DNA of 64,000 nucleotides from Lentisalinibacter sp035655155 (GCA_035655155.1 DASRVH010000060.1:12239-76238); one strand, 5' to 3'. Shown: positions 7,650 through 16,421, counted from the first letter of the stretch. The notes: generated by a model from the letters alone, not told the origin. Translations and numbers: made by a program.

Positions 7650-9386
7650 TCATATCAGCAGCCAGGCCGCCGCCACGCCGAGCACCGCGAGGAGGGTGCC
7701 CGTGACGGACCAGGCCATGAGCCGGTCCTCGGCCGCAGCCGCGAGCGACTCCCAGCCCGTGTTGGTCCGCCGGGCCGCTCGGGGCACGCGTTCCCTCGCC
7801 AGGGCCGCCGCTGCGCCAAGGCGCAGCAATGCGCTGTGCAGGCGGTGACCGCCTGCGAGCAGGAGACGTTCGAGCGCGATGCCCAGGTCGCCCGGCGGCA
7901 GGGCAGGCAGCGCGGCGAGCCGCCCGGTCCGCTGCAGGTAGTGTGCCGCGGCGGCCAGCAGCGCCGTGACCAGCAGCGGCTGCACGGCGCCCCACTGGGC
8001 ATGCCGGGCCAGGGCGGCGAGGCGCAGGTCCGCGTCACCGACCAGCCAGGGCAGGCTCAGGGCAGCGGCGAACAGCAGCAGCCAGGGCGCCAGCACGCCG
8101 GCGGCCGGCCTGCCTGCCGCACCGGCCGGCCAGGCGAGCCTGAGGAAGCGCAGCATCAGGAGGGCGGTGAGGACGGAACTCAGCGCCAGTAGCCAGGACA
8201 GGTGGTCGTGCCACGGACCGATGATGTCCGCTGCGCCCAGTTTGATGCCGGTCTTGGCGAGCAGGCCGGCGGTGAGCGGGGCGGCGCTGAGGGAGAGGGC
8301 GGCCGTGGTGAGGACGATCCGGCCAAGGACCGCAACGCGCCCGCGCGCCGTCTTCATCACGGCGATCCCGAGGAACAGCGTCCCCTTGGCGAGGCAGTGG
8401 TGGACCATGAAGACCAGCAGCGCGGCCCGCAGCAGGGGCCACTGCGCCGGTGCGCCCAGGCCGAGGCCCACCGGCACCATCATGAGCCCCATCTGGCTCA
8501 TGCTGGAGTAGGCGAGGACCGTCTTCGCCTCGCGCTGGGGCAGGCCCGCGAAGATGCCCCAGGCGGCGGTGAGGAGGCCGGCCGCAGCCAGGGCCGAACC
8601 CCAGGCGGGCAGCGTCGCCTCGCCGAGCGGCAGCAGCCTGACCCAGGCGAGCAGCCCCGCCTTTATCATCGCGCCGGAGAGGACGGCGCTCGCTGGCGTC
8701 GGCGCGACAGGGTGCGCCAGTGGCAGCCAGTAGTGCACGCCGACCAGTCCGGCCTTCACTCCGAAACCGGCGATCAGCAGGCCGACCGCCGCTCCCTGCC
8801 CGCCGGCCGCGAGCGTCTCGCGCAGCGTGGCGAAACCGGTATCGCCCAGGCCGGCCGCGAGCATGAGCCCGACGATAACGCAGACTTCGCCGAGCACCGC
8901 GAGCGCGATGTAGTAACGACCCGCGTGGCGGGCCCGGTCGCTGCCGTCGTGAACGATCAGCCCGTAGGCGCCGAAGGTCATGACCGTGAAGCCGAGATAG
9001 AAGGCGATGGCGTCCAGCGCCAGCAGCAACAGGAAGTTGCCTGCCATGGTCACCAGGAAGAAGGCGAAGAAGGAATCCCGCCGCGGATCGTCCCTCAGCA
9101 TGGACGATGCAGCCAGTCCCGCCGCGAGCCAGAGGCCGGTCATCGCGGGCAGCAGTACCGCACCGACCGGGTCGATGCCCAGCATGCCGCCGAACAGCAG
9201 CCATTGGTATTCCGCGACACGGCTTTCGCCGAGCAGCGCGGCCACAAGCAGCGGCAAAGGTGCCCAGGGAGCCAGCCGCCGGGCCAGCGGCTGGGTGACC
9301 GCCGGTGCCAGCGCCAGGCTGTTGACGAGCGGCCAGCAGACGCCCGTGAGGACGGCGACCACGGTGATCAGGACCGCTCCGGTCAT
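7650..9386 (-). CDS. Proton-conducting antiporter-like subunit (NuoL/M/N family), fourth copy
   Basis: The 578-residue membrane protein is the last gene of the Mrp-type operon. The ATG at 9386 overlaps the previous stop as ATGA. It contains the Proton_antipo_M core: GFGVKAGLVGVHYWLPLAHP followed by APTPASAVLSG and IKAGLLAWVR keeps both lysines of the proton path. In the helix where relatives have a glutamate (as in FYEALT of the second copy) this protein reads FYLGFTVMTFGAY, without it. A C-terminal extension of about 150 residues carries a basic amphipathic segment and a last membrane span. Probable role: part of a multisubunit cation/proton transporter; whether it pumps is uncertain. Confidence 0.75.
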   Translation of the reverse strand: MTGAVLITVVAVLTGVCWPLVNSLALAPAVTQPLARRLAPWAPLPLLVAALLGESRVAEYQWLLFGGMLGIDPVGAVLLPAMTGLWLAAGLAASSMLRDDPRRDSFFAFFLVTMAGNFLLLLALDAIAFYLGFTVMTFGAYGLIVHDGSDRARHAGRYYIALAVLGEVCVIVGLMLAAGLGDTGFATLRETLAAGGQGAAVGLLIAGFGVKAGLVGVHYWLPLAHPVAPTPASAVLSGAMIKAGLLAWVRLLPLGEATLPAWGSALAAAGLLTAAWGIFAGLPQREAKTVLAYSSMSQMGLMMVPVGLGLGAPAQWPLLRAALLVFMVHHCLAKGTLFLGIAVMKTARGRVAVLGRIVLTTAALSLSAAPLTAGLLAKTGIKLGAADIIGPWHDHLSWLLALSSVLTALLMLRFLRLAWPAGAAGRPAAGVLAPWLLLFAAALSLPWLVGDADLRLAALARHAQWGAVQPLLVTALLAAAAHYLQRTGRLAALPALPPGDLGIALERLLLAGGHRLHSALLRLGAAAALARERVPRAARRTNTGWESLAAAAEDRLMAWSVTGTLLAVLGVAAAWLLI

Positions 9387-10990
9387 GAGGCCAGCAGGGC
9401 CGCGGCGGCGATGGCGACGAGCAGCATCAGAAGCCCCGTCGCAGGCCATTGGCGCAGCATGAGCTCCAGTCGGGCGATGCGTTCCGCCCAGGCTTCGCCC
9501 CGCCACAGCGCGATCACGGCAGTCTGCAGCCGGTCGCGTTCACGGGGCAGGCGGCCGAGGCAGAACTCCCGGAGCGCCGGCGCGGCGCCGCGGCCTGCGG
9601 CAACGATTCGTTCTCTCGTCCGTTGCCGCCTGTCCGCCCCGGCGGTCCGGCCCCGCGCGCGGACCAGCAGCAGGCCGAGCGTGATGCCGGCCGGAGCCGG
9701 CCAGAACGAATCGAACCCCACCCCGCCCGCGCGCCACAGGAACCAGAGGCCGGCCGCGGCGAGACCACCGAGGGCCAGGGCCGCGGCGCCGGCCTCGACC
9801 GAGACCGGGCCCGGTTCGCGCTCGCCGGTTCGCCGCAGCGCCAGGGCGAGCAGCATGGTGGACGAGCCGGCAACGAGTGCGGCCAGGAAGCCGATGACGG
9901 CCGGCCGGCCTGCCGTCGCCAGTACCGCCGCGTGGGCGGCGGCGAGGCCGTGGCTGGCAAGCACGAGTGTTATCGATGCACTCCGCGCCCAGCCGCCATG
10001 CTGCAGGCCGATCACCGGTACCGCGGCGCAGCAGACCGCCAGCGATACGACGGTCCATGTCGACACGGTGGTATCCGCAATCGCCGGCGTAGCGACGAGC
10101 AGCAGCGCCGCGGTCATGGCTGCCGCGTAACCGAGCGTACTGTGTGGCCCGGAGGCCCGGACGGCGGCGAACGCCGACCAGAGCGCGCCGACCAGTGCGA
10201 GCCCGACGATTGCCGCATTGACTTCGGTGCCGGTGGCGGTGTCGGCCGGGTGCAGCAATTGCCGCCCACCGATGAAGGCGGCGCCCGCGGGGATGCCTGC
10301 CAGCAGGATTGCGGTGGGCGCGCTGGCACCGGAAAGCGCCGCCGGCAGCCATGTGTGCGCCGGGGGCATGCCGCTGCGTAACAGCAGGGCGAGTGCGACC
10401 AGCAGTGCAAGGCCGTTGCTCATGCCGTGGGTCATCCCCTGGGTCATACCCTGCGTCATACCCTGGGCAGGGTCCCCGCCGGGGTGCGCCGTGCCATGCA
10501 GCAGCGCCTCGAATATCAACAGATCGCTCGCCACCAGCAGCGCCACCAGCAGCCGCCCGCGCCACTGGCGGTCTTCCTCGCTGGCGACGATGCCGTAGAG
10601 CCCGAAGCCCGTCGCCAGCATGGCGGCGAATACCAGCGGTCCGCCGCGGGCGACCGCCAGCGTTACCGCGGCAGATAGCCCGAGCAACAGCATGATCGGC
10701 GCGGGGCCGTCGGACCGGCCGCGCGCGAGCAGCGCGGCTGCGAGCCACAGCGCGCCGAACAGCAGCAGGGCGGCACGGGCGGCGTTGTCCAGCGCAAATG
10801 CCGTGCGGCCGCGCACGAGTAGATGCGTGGCCTCGAGATCCTGGGAGGTCGCCAGCAGCGCGACGGCGATGGTGAAGAAGGCAGCCAGCGCGACCACCCA
10901 GCACTCGGCCCGCCGGTCGCCGCGGCGGGTCACGGCGAACCACAGGGCGGCGAGCAGCGGCAGCAGCGGCAATGCGACGAGGATGTTCAT
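9383..10990 (-). CDS. Divergent antiporter-like membrane subunit, third copy
   Basis: The 535-residue protein starts at an ATG overlapping the preceding stop (ATGA). Its middle is recognisable as a degenerate NuoL/M/N core: LLLRSGMPPAHTWLPAALSG (203-222) aligns with the usual K-x-A-x-x-P-x-H-x-W-L-P motif, but R205 replaces the lysine. IPAGAAFIGG replaces the family V-K-A-G, so the second lysine is missing too. The glutamate helix is also lost (VFAAMLATGFGLYG). Residues 177-190 form a short Q-G-M-T repeat. Around 14 hydrophobic segments are visible. Likely a structural or diverged subunit of the antiporter complex rather than a standard pump. Confidence 0.65.
   Translation of the reverse strand: MNILVALPLLPLLAALWFAVTRRGDRRAECWVVALAAFFTIAVALLATSQDLEATHLLVRGRTAFALDNAARAALLLFGALWLAAALLARGRSDGPAPIMLLLGLSAAVTLAVARGGPLVFAAMLATGFGLYGIVASEEDRQWRGRLLVALLVASDLLIFEALLHGTAHPGGDPAQGMTQGMTQGMTHGMSNGLALLVALALLLRSGMPPAHTWLPAALSGASAPTAILLAGIPAGAAFIGGRQLLHPADTATGTEVNAAIVGLALVGALWSAFAAVRASGPHSTLGYAAAMTAALLLVATPAIADTTVSTWTVVSLAVCCAAVPVIGLQHGGWARSASITLVLASHGLAAAHAAVLATAGRPAVIGFLAALVAGSSTMLLALALRRTGEREPGPVSVEAGAAALALGGLAAAGLWFLWRAGGVGFDSFWPAPAGITLGLLLVRARGRTAGADRRQRTRERIVAAGRGAAPALREFCLGRLPRERDRLQTAVIALWRGEAWAERIARLELMLRQWPATGLLMLLVAIAAAALLAS
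10422..10469. repeat. Four 12-bp tandem units inside the third antiporter-like gene
   Basis: Four consecutive 12-bp units of the form CAT-ACC-CTG-GGT (plus strand, with small changes) encode a Q-G-M-T repeat in the minus-strand gene. The period is a multiple of three, so copy-number changes would keep the frame. The repeat sits in a hydrophilic loop between two membrane spans. Confidence 0.8.
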
Positions 10991-12480
10991 TCGCCGTACT
11001 TCCTCGAAGCGATGAACTGCACCCAGTCGAGGGGCGTGCCCGGCATGGTGGCGAACAGGCCCCAGACCAGCGCGGCCGCGACCGTCGCCAGCGGCGGCAG
11101 CAGCAGCATCAGCGGCGACTCCAGGCCGCCCGGCCCGACGGAGCGGATGCGCTCGTCGCTCGGTTCGTCGAACCAGGCCGTGCGCACGATGGGCAGGAAA
11201 TACGCCGCGTTCAGGATGCTGCTGCCAGCGAGCACGAGCAGCACCCAGTCCTGTCCCACCTCCAGGCCGCCCAGCCCGAGGTACCACTTGCTGACGAACC
11301 CGGCCATGGGCGGCATGCCGATCATGCCGAACGCGGCCAGCGTGAACGCGGCCGTGGTCCAGGGCATGCGCCGGCCGATGCCGGCCAGCTCGCTCACCTG
11401 GTGCAGCCCGGCCGATTCCGCGTAATTGCCGGCGCAGAAGAACAGGGTGATCTTCATGAAGCCCTGATGCACCAGATGAACCAGGCCGCCGATGGTGGCG
11501 ATGGGGCCGGCGATGGCGACGCCGAGGGTGATGTAGGAGACCTGGCTCACCGTGGAGAAGGCCAGCCGGCGCTTCAGGTTGTCCTGGAACAGTGCGCGCA
11601 CCGAGCCGTAGAGGATGGTGAAGGCGGCCAGTACCGCCAGCGGCAGGGTGACGCCGAGCTCCGCGGCGTACTCGACGCCGAAGACGTCGTAGACGATGCG
11701 CACGATGCCGAAGGCGCCGGCCTTGACCACGGCGACCGCGTGCAGCAGTGCGCTCACCGGCGCCGGCGCCACCATCGCCCGGGGCAACCAGGCATGCAGC
11801 GGCACCAGCGCGGCTTTCACGCCGACGCCGAGGATGAGCACGGCGAACACGACGCGCAGCACGGCCGGGTCGATGCCGAGGCCGGAGACGAAGCCGCGGT
11901 CCACGAACTCCAGTGTCCCGGTCAGGGCATAGAGCCACACCGTACCGGTCAGCAGCAGCACGCCGCCGAGCAGGGTGTAGGCCAGGTAGATGCGCCCGGC
12001 CCGCCGTGCCACCTCCGTCTCGCGGTGGACCACCAGCGGATAGGTCGTGAGCGTGAGCGCCTCGTAGAAGACCAGGAAGGTGAGCAGGTTGCCCGCCATG
12101 GCGAGGCCCACGGTGGCGGTGACGCACAGGCTGAAATAGCCGAAGAAGCGGCTGCGGTGCGGCGAACCCTCCAGGTAGCCGATGGCATAGACCGTGGTCG
12201 CCAGCCACAGCACCGCGGAGAGGTTCACGAACAGCAGCGACAGGGCGTCGGCATGCAGGACGAAGTCGAGCCCGGGTACCAGCGGGATGCGCACCTCGAA
12301 CACGACGCCGTGGAAGACGCCCACCATCATCAGGACCAGCAGCAGGATCTTCACGACCGCGCCGCCCAGGTTCAGCGTAGTGCGCAGCGCCACCGCCCGC
12401 TCCGGCAGCGTGAAGATGATGAGGCCCGGGATCAGCGAGCTGGCCAGGATGGCGAGGGGCAGCCAGGCGTTCACCGTCAC
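10987..12480 (-). CDS. Mrp-type antiporter subunit D paralogue (NuoM/L-like), second copy
   Basis: The 497-residue protein is a full Proton_antipo_M member. A GTG start at 12480 overlaps the stop of the upstream copy (GTGA). The functional residues are in place: FLVFYEALTLTTYPLVVH supplies the membrane glutamate, GVGVKAALVPLHAWLPRAMV and VKAGAFGIVRIV supply the lysines. LKRRLAFSTVSQVSYITLG and HQGFMKITLFFCAG are further family signatures. It should conduct protons or sodium within the Mrp complex. A second D-like copy is known from Mrp group clusters lacking a fused MrpA and may take the place of the MrpA core. Confidence 0.85.
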   Translation of the reverse strand: MTVNAWLPLAILASSLIPGLIIFTLPERAVALRTTLNLGGAVVKILLLVLMMVGVFHGVVFEVRIPLVPGLDFVLHADALSLLFVNLSAVLWLATTVYAIGYLEGSPHRSRFFGYFSLCVTATVGLAMAGNLLTFLVFYEALTLTTYPLVVHRETEVARRAGRIYLAYTLLGGVLLLTGTVWLYALTGTLEFVDRGFVSGLGIDPAVLRVVFAVLILGVGVKAALVPLHAWLPRAMVAPAPVSALLHAVAVVKAGAFGIVRIVYDVFGVEYAAELGVTLPLAVLAAFTILYGSVRALFQDNLKRRLAFSTVSQVSYITLGVAIAGPIATIGGLVHLVHQGFMKITLFFCAGNYAESAGLHQVSELAGIGRRMPWTTAAFTLAAFGMIGMPPMAGFVSKWYLGLGGLEVGQDWVLLVLAGSSILNAAYFLPIVRTAWFDEPSDERIRSVGPGGLESPLMLLLPPLATVAAALVWGLFATMPGTPLDWVQFIASRKYGE

Positions 12481-13916
12481 GGCAGCACTCCCTCCAGCAG
12501 CGACAGCGCCCAGGGGGCGATGAAGCCCAGCGAGACGGCGGCGAGGGCAAGCGCCAGCGCGGCCCATTCCATGGTGCGCGGGACGGCGTGTTCCTCACGG
12601 GCGTGGGAAGATTCCGTGAAGGCGTAACCGAGCACGCGGAAGACGTAGGCCGCGGTCAGCAGGCCGCCGCCGACGATGACCAGCGCCCAGTGCCACAGGC
12701 CCTGTTCCAGCGCCGCCTGCAGCAGCATCCACTTGCCCACGAAGCCGCCCGTGGGAGGCAGGCCGGCGAGGCTGATGCCGGCCAGCGCGAAGGCGGCCGT
12801 GGTCAGCGGCATGCGGTCCACTACCCGGTCCAGTCCGTCGATGTCGTCGTGGCCCTGCTCCGTCATGATGCTGCCGGCGGCGAGGAACATCGCGCCCTTC
12901 GCGCAGGCGTGGGAGACGGCCAGATAGATCGAGCCGCCCCAGGCGAGCGCCGGGTCCGAGGCCGCCAGCGGGAAGGCGAGGAACAGGTAGCCGAGTTGCG
13001 CCGCCGTGGAGTAGGCCACCAGCAGCTTCAGCCGGCGCTGCCTCAGCGCCTGGAACGAACCCCAGAAAACGGCGACGGCACCCAGTCCGCCGAGCAGCAG
13101 CGCCAGTCCCTCGTCGGCGGGCTGGAAAGTGAACCAGAGGCGGAGCAGCACATAGAACGACGCCTTGACCACCAGTGCCGAGAGCAGCGCACTCACCGGC
13201 GCTCTGGCGCTGCCGTGGGCCGGCGGCAGCCAGACGTGGAACGGGAACAGGCCCGTCTTCAGCAGCATGCCGGCCACCATCGCGCCGAGCGGGATGCCGA
13301 GCTGCAGGCCGCCGTCGGCACGGGCCGCCAGCAGCGTGAGATCGAGGGTGCCGTAGGCCCGGTACAGGAGCGCGATACCGACCAGGAAGGCCATGGAGCC
13401 GCACAGGCTCACCAACAGGTAGCGCATGGCGCCGAGCAGCGCCGGGCCGCTGCCGGCCAGGGCCACCAGAGCCACGGCCGACAGCCCCAGCAGCTCCAGG
13501 GTGACGTAGAGATTGAAGATATCGTTGGTCTGGAACAGCGCGTTAAGCGCCGCCCACAGAAACAGCCACAGCGGCCAGAAGCCGCGCGCCTTGTCCGGCG
13601 TGGCCGCCAGATAGGGCCGGGCGTAGACGCTCACCGCCGTGCCCACCACGGCCGCCATGGTCAGCATGATCGCCGACAGTCCGTCGGTGTGGAGATCCAC
13701 GCCGATCGGTGCCCCCCAGCCGCCCATGGCATAGATGCGGGGGCCGGACGCCGCCACCTGCCACAGCAACGCCAGGGAGACGGCGGCAGTCGCGAGGCCG
13801 AATGCGAAACCTGTCGCCACCGCCCGCCGCGGCCACAGGAAAGCGAGCAGTGCACCGATCAGCGGCACGGCCACCACCCAGATCGTCCACGGCGTGTCGA
13901 CGATGAAGGTCTGCAT
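12477..13916 (-). CDS. mrpD: Multisubunit cation/proton antiporter subunit D
   Basis: The 479-residue protein is the most typical MrpD/MnhD of the cluster, directly after the C subunit (6-bp gap). It has about 14 membrane spans. Conserved charged residues lie in NLYVTLELLGLSAVAL (glutamate), GMLLKTGLFPFHVWLPPAHG and LVVKASFYVLLRLWF (lysines). The loop RRLKLLVAYSTAAQLGYLF and HACAKGAMFLAAG also match the family. It exchanges cytoplasmic Na+ or K+ for external protons as part of the Mrp complex, which supports pH and salt homeostasis. Confidence 0.9.
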   Translation of the reverse strand: MQTFIVDTPWTIWVVAVPLIGALLAFLWPRRAVATGFAFGLATAAVSLALLWQVAASGPRIYAMGGWGAPIGVDLHTDGLSAIMLTMAAVVGTAVSVYARPYLAATPDKARGFWPLWLFLWAALNALFQTNDIFNLYVTLELLGLSAVALVALAGSGPALLGAMRYLLVSLCGSMAFLVGIALLYRAYGTLDLTLLAARADGGLQLGIPLGAMVAGMLLKTGLFPFHVWLPPAHGSARAPVSALLSALVVKASFYVLLRLWFTFQPADEGLALLLGGLGAVAVFWGSFQALRQRRLKLLVAYSTAAQLGYLFLAFPLAASDPALAWGGSIYLAVSHACAKGAMFLAAGSIMTEQGHDDIDGLDRVVDRMPLTTAAFALAGISLAGLPPTGGFVGKWMLLQAALEQGLWHWALVIVGGGLLTAAYVFRVLGYAFTESSHAREEHAVPRTMEWAALALALAAVSLGFIAPWALSLLEGVLP

Positions 13917-13922
13917 GCCGGT

Positions 13923-14252
13923 CTACCGCAGCGGCCTGTCGGTCGGCGTCCGCTCCCGGTCTTCCGGCAGCAGGGCGCGGCCCGTCGTCTTGGCGATCCG
14001 CAACACGATCGCGAGACCCAGAGCCGTGGCCGAGATACTGACCACGATCCCCGTGATCACCATCGCCTGGGGGACCGGGTCGACGCCGGCGTGCCCGATG
14101 GCGCCGGCGCCCACGAGCAGCAGGAACGCGCCGCTGCTCATCAGATTCAGTGCCAGGATCTTGCGGATGAGGTGGGCGCGCAGCACCACGGCCCAGGCGC
14201 CGATCAGGAATACCCCCAGCCCGCCGGCCGCGAACAGCAGGCCGTTATCCAT
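13923..14252 (-). CDS. mrpC: Multisubunit cation/proton antiporter subunit C (NuoK-like)
   Basis: The 109-residue protein has three membrane helices, the size and pattern of MrpC/MnhC and NuoK. GLGVFLIGAWAVVLRAHLIRKILALNLMSS is split here as GLGVFLIGAW and LIRKILALNLMSSG; the second motif is a family hallmark. QAMVITGIVVSISATALGLA covers the third helix. The start overlaps the end of the subunit B gene by 8 bp. It belongs to the membrane arm that couples the antiporter subunits. Confidence 0.9.
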   Translation of the reverse strand: MDNGLLFAAGGLGVFLIGAWAVVLRAHLIRKILALNLMSSGAFLLLVGAGAIGHAGVDPVPQAMVITGIVVSISATALGLAIVLRIAKTTGRALLPEDRERTPTDRPLR

Positions 14253-14922
14253 CGCTGCCCCCCGGACGTCCGCCGATGAACAGTCCCGCCAGTATCAGCG
14301 CGATGCCCACGGCCGCCGCCGTCTCGATGAGCAGCAGCAGACCACTGCCGAGCGGCGCCGGATACTCGAGGAAACGGCCGCCCCCGGCCATCACGCCGAG
14401 CGCGACGGCAAGAAAGACCCCCAGTCCGGCGACGGCGCCCGCCCGCATGGGCTGTTCCGGCAGGCGCGGGCCGGGGCGCCGCTCCGAAAGCACGTAGAGC
14501 ACGGCAGCCGTCGCCAGCACCGCGCCCGCCTGGAAGGCGCCGCCCGGGCCGTCCGCGCCCACCCACAGCAGGTAGCCGCAGATCATGGGGAACAGCGGCG
14601 CGATGACCCGGGTCAGGCCGATCAGCACCGGACTCGGGTTGGTGGGCCGCGTGCGATGCGCCCGCCCGAGAGACCAGACGCCGGCCAGCGCTGCCGTCAG
14701 CACGGCCATCTCGAGCAGTGTGTCGTAGCCGCGGAAGTCGAGCAGCACGGCGGTCACCGGATTCGCTGCCGCGGCTCCGGGCAGCGCCCCGTGGATGGCA
14801 TCGCCGAGACCGGGAGCCACCGGCGCGGTCATGAGCGCGAGGCTCACGCCGGCCGCCACCGCCAGGAGCGCGAGCCCCAGTACCAAACGCAGCAGATGGC
14901 GGTGCCACCGGTCAGCCCGCAT
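14245..14922 (-). CDS. mrpB: Multisubunit cation/proton antiporter subunit B, with MbhE-like N-terminal part
   Basis: The 225-residue protein combines two pieces. Residues 1-85 (two membrane spans and LLDFRGYDTLLEMAVLTAAL) match the MbhE-like segment that is the extreme C-terminus of MrpA in other bacteria. Residues 95-225 are the MrpB/MnhB domain, with LTRVIAPLFPMICGYLLWVG, GPGGAFQAGAVLATA and GSGLLLLIETAAAVG. The start overlaps the upstream DUF4040 gene by 11 bp. The arrangement shows that MrpA has been distributed over separate genes, as in membrane-bound hydrogenase complexes. Confidence 0.88.
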   Translation of the reverse strand: MRADRWHRHLLRLVLGLALLAVAAGVSLALMTAPVAPGLGDAIHGALPGAAAANPVTAVLLDFRGYDTLLEMAVLTAALAGVWSLGRAHRTRPTNPSPVLIGLTRVIAPLFPMICGYLLWVGADGPGGAFQAGAVLATAAVLYVLSERRPGPRLPEQPMRAGAVAGLGVFLAVALGVMAGGGRFLEYPAPLGSGLLLLIETAAAVGIALILAGLFIGGRPGGSDG

Positions 14923-15241
14923 CGGATCCTCCCGTCGCCGTCTCTCCGGCCTCCTGGCCGGAATCCTCTTCCGGCTCGTCCTCGCCGTCGGGCGTGCCGG
15001 AGCCGGGCGGGAGCGCGCCCCAGGTGGCGAGCAGCAGGGCGCCCGTCAGGCCCGCTCCTATTGCCGCCTCGGCCAGCCCCACATCCGGCGCCCCGAGGCG
15101 GATCCAGACGAGGGCCAGCACCATGCCGAAGGCGATGAACAGCACGATGCCGCGGAACAGGTCCCGGCTCCACAGGGCGGCCCAGCCCACCCAGAGCAGC
15201 ACCAGGACGAGCACGAGGTCCAGCACTAGCCCTGTGTTCAC
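14912..15241 (-). CDS. DUF4040/MbhD-like antiporter subunit
   Basis: The 109-residue product starts with a GTG at 15241 that overlaps the stop of the G subunit as GTGA. Three membrane helices cover most of the chain. LFRGIVLFIAFGMVLALVWI and RLGAPDVGLAEAAIGAGLTG are the pattern of DUF4040, the domain found in the C-terminal half of MrpA and in MbhD. The last 30 residues are acidic and disordered (PDGEDEPEEDSGQEAG) and extend past the usual end of the domain. It is part of the small-subunit arm of the Mrp complex. Confidence 0.85.
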   Translation of the reverse strand: MNTGLVLDLVLVLVLLWVGWAALWSRDLFRGIVLFIAFGMVLALVWIRLGAPDVGLAEAAIGAGLTGALLLATWGALPPGSGTPDGEDEPEEDSGQEAGETATGGSDAG

Positions 15242-15552
15242 GGCGCCGTCCAGGGGCGGATGCCCCGGCGCAGACCGGAGCGCGCGATCAGGTGGGAGGC
15301 GGTGGCGCCGGCGAGCAGCACCAGCGCCCAGATCACCAGCAGCTTGCCGACGGTGGCCAGCGAGTCGGCGCGCAGCGCCAGCCCGAGCACGGTCAGGCCC
15401 AGGCCCACGTTGTCCGCCTTGGTCAGGGCGTGGAGCCGGCTGTAGAAATCGGGGAATCGCAGCATGCCCACGGTGCCGGCGAAAAAGAAGACCGCGCCCG
15501 CCGCGAGCAGCAGGATGCTGGCGATCTCGATGACCCACTCAGTCGGGGACAT
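15238..15552 (-). CDS. mrpG: Multisubunit cation/proton antiporter subunit G
   Basis: The 104-residue protein is a typical MrpG/MnhG: three membrane helices with FFFAGTVGMLRFPDFYSRLH followed by ALTKADNVGLGLTVLGLAL, both signatures of the subunit. It overlaps the F subunit gene by 14 bp and its own stop overlaps the next start. It stabilises the complex and is needed for full antiport activity in characterised Mrp systems. Confidence 0.92.
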   Translation of the reverse strand: MSPTEWVIEIASILLLAAGAVFFFAGTVGMLRFPDFYSRLHALTKADNVGLGLTVLGLALRADSLATVGKLLVIWALVLLAGATASHLIARSGLRRGIRPWTAP

Positions 15553-15811
15553 CCTCGGTCCTCCGGCTCCAGACGCGCTGGACGAAAGCGACGGCGGCCA
15601 CGGCCGCCAGCAGGGCGAAGACCAGCGCCACGTCGCGCAGCGCGGGTTGCTCAGTGCCCTCGGCGAGCAGCAGCAGGGTTGCCACCGCAGTGGTGCCGAA
15701 CAGCTGGGCCGCGAGCATGCGGTCCGCCGCGGTGGGCCCCCGCATCACCCGCCACAGACCGGCTGCCAGGTTCAGCAGCAGGAAGGCGGCAATGGCGAGT
15801 GGCACGTTCAT
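15539..15811 (-). CDS. mrpF: Multisubunit cation/proton antiporter subunit F
   Basis: I start at the ATG at 15811, which overlaps the stop of mrpE as ATGA and gives 90 residues, the expected MrpF length; a longer open frame upstream is only mrpE read out of frame. GLWRVMRGPTAADRMLAAQL is the signature around the first loop. ALRDVALVFALLAAVAAVAF fills the last helix. Some MrpF/PhaF relatives have been linked to solute efflux, but here the context is a complete Mrp cluster. Confidence 0.9.
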   Translation of the reverse strand: MNVPLAIAAFLLLNLAAGLWRVMRGPTAADRMLAAQLFGTTAVATLLLLAEGTEQPALRDVALVFALLAAVAAVAFVQRVWSRRTEDVPD

Positions 15812-16329
15812 GCCGACGGCTCCAGCGCCACGCCGAACACCGCGGCGATGCGCGGCTCCAGGTCGGCCACCATGCGGTGCAGGTCCTGGCGGGCGTCCAG
15901 CGCGTGGACCACCAGTCCGTTGCCCTCGAGATCGGCGCTGAGGGTGCCGGGCAGCATGCTGATCACGTTGGCGAGCGCGATGCGCGACGCGCCCTCGGGC
16001 AGCCGCAGGTCGTGCCGGACCGTGCCGGGGTAGAGCGGCATGTCGGGATGCAGCGCGCGCACGGCCACGTCCACGGCCCCGGCGAGGGACTGGCGGGCGA
16101 ACCAGGGCAGGAAGCGGAGCAGCCCGACCAGGGACAGCAGCGGGCCCCGCCAGAGCCGCAGGCTCAGGAGCGTGGCCGCGGCCACCGCCGGCGCCCCCAC
16201 CGTCCAGCTGGCGGCGCTGCCGCCGCCGAGCAGCACCCACAGCAGGCAGAAGAAAGCGGCGCGCCGAGTCCCGCGCAGCCAGCGGTTGCCGCCGGCGATG
16301 CGCACTGCGGGCTTCGGACGCTCGGGCAT
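15808..16329 (-). CDS. mrpE: Multisubunit cation/proton antiporter subunit E
   Basis: First gene of the operon. The 173-residue protein has two to three N-terminal membrane helices followed by a soluble part: DMPLYPGTVRHDLRLPEG, ANVISMLPGTLSADLEGNGL and VHALDARQDLHRMVADLEPR, all matching MrpE/MnhE. The order E-F-G-DUF4040-B-C-D-D-D-D is that of Mrp clusters in which subunit A is split. A TAGAAT-like -10 element lies about 30 bp upstream on the minus strand (16356-16361), but I cannot pick a convincing -35. No ribosome-binding site stronger than GAGGGAA is visible. Confidence 0.9.
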   Translation of the reverse strand: MPERPKPAVRIAGGNRWLRGTRRAAFFCLLWVLLGGGSAASWTVGAPAVAAATLLSLRLWRGPLLSLVGLLRFLPWFARQSLAGAVDVAVRALHPDMPLYPGTVRHDLRLPEGASRIALANVISMLPGTLSADLEGNGLVVHALDARQDLHRMVADLEPRIAAVFGVALEPSA

Positions 16330-16421
16330 CGGTGTTCCCTCGTATCCCCCCGAAAATTCTAGCGTTCCGCCCGTGCGCCGGACAGCGCGGTTTACCGCAA
16401 GTTTCTAGGGCCTCCTAGCGA

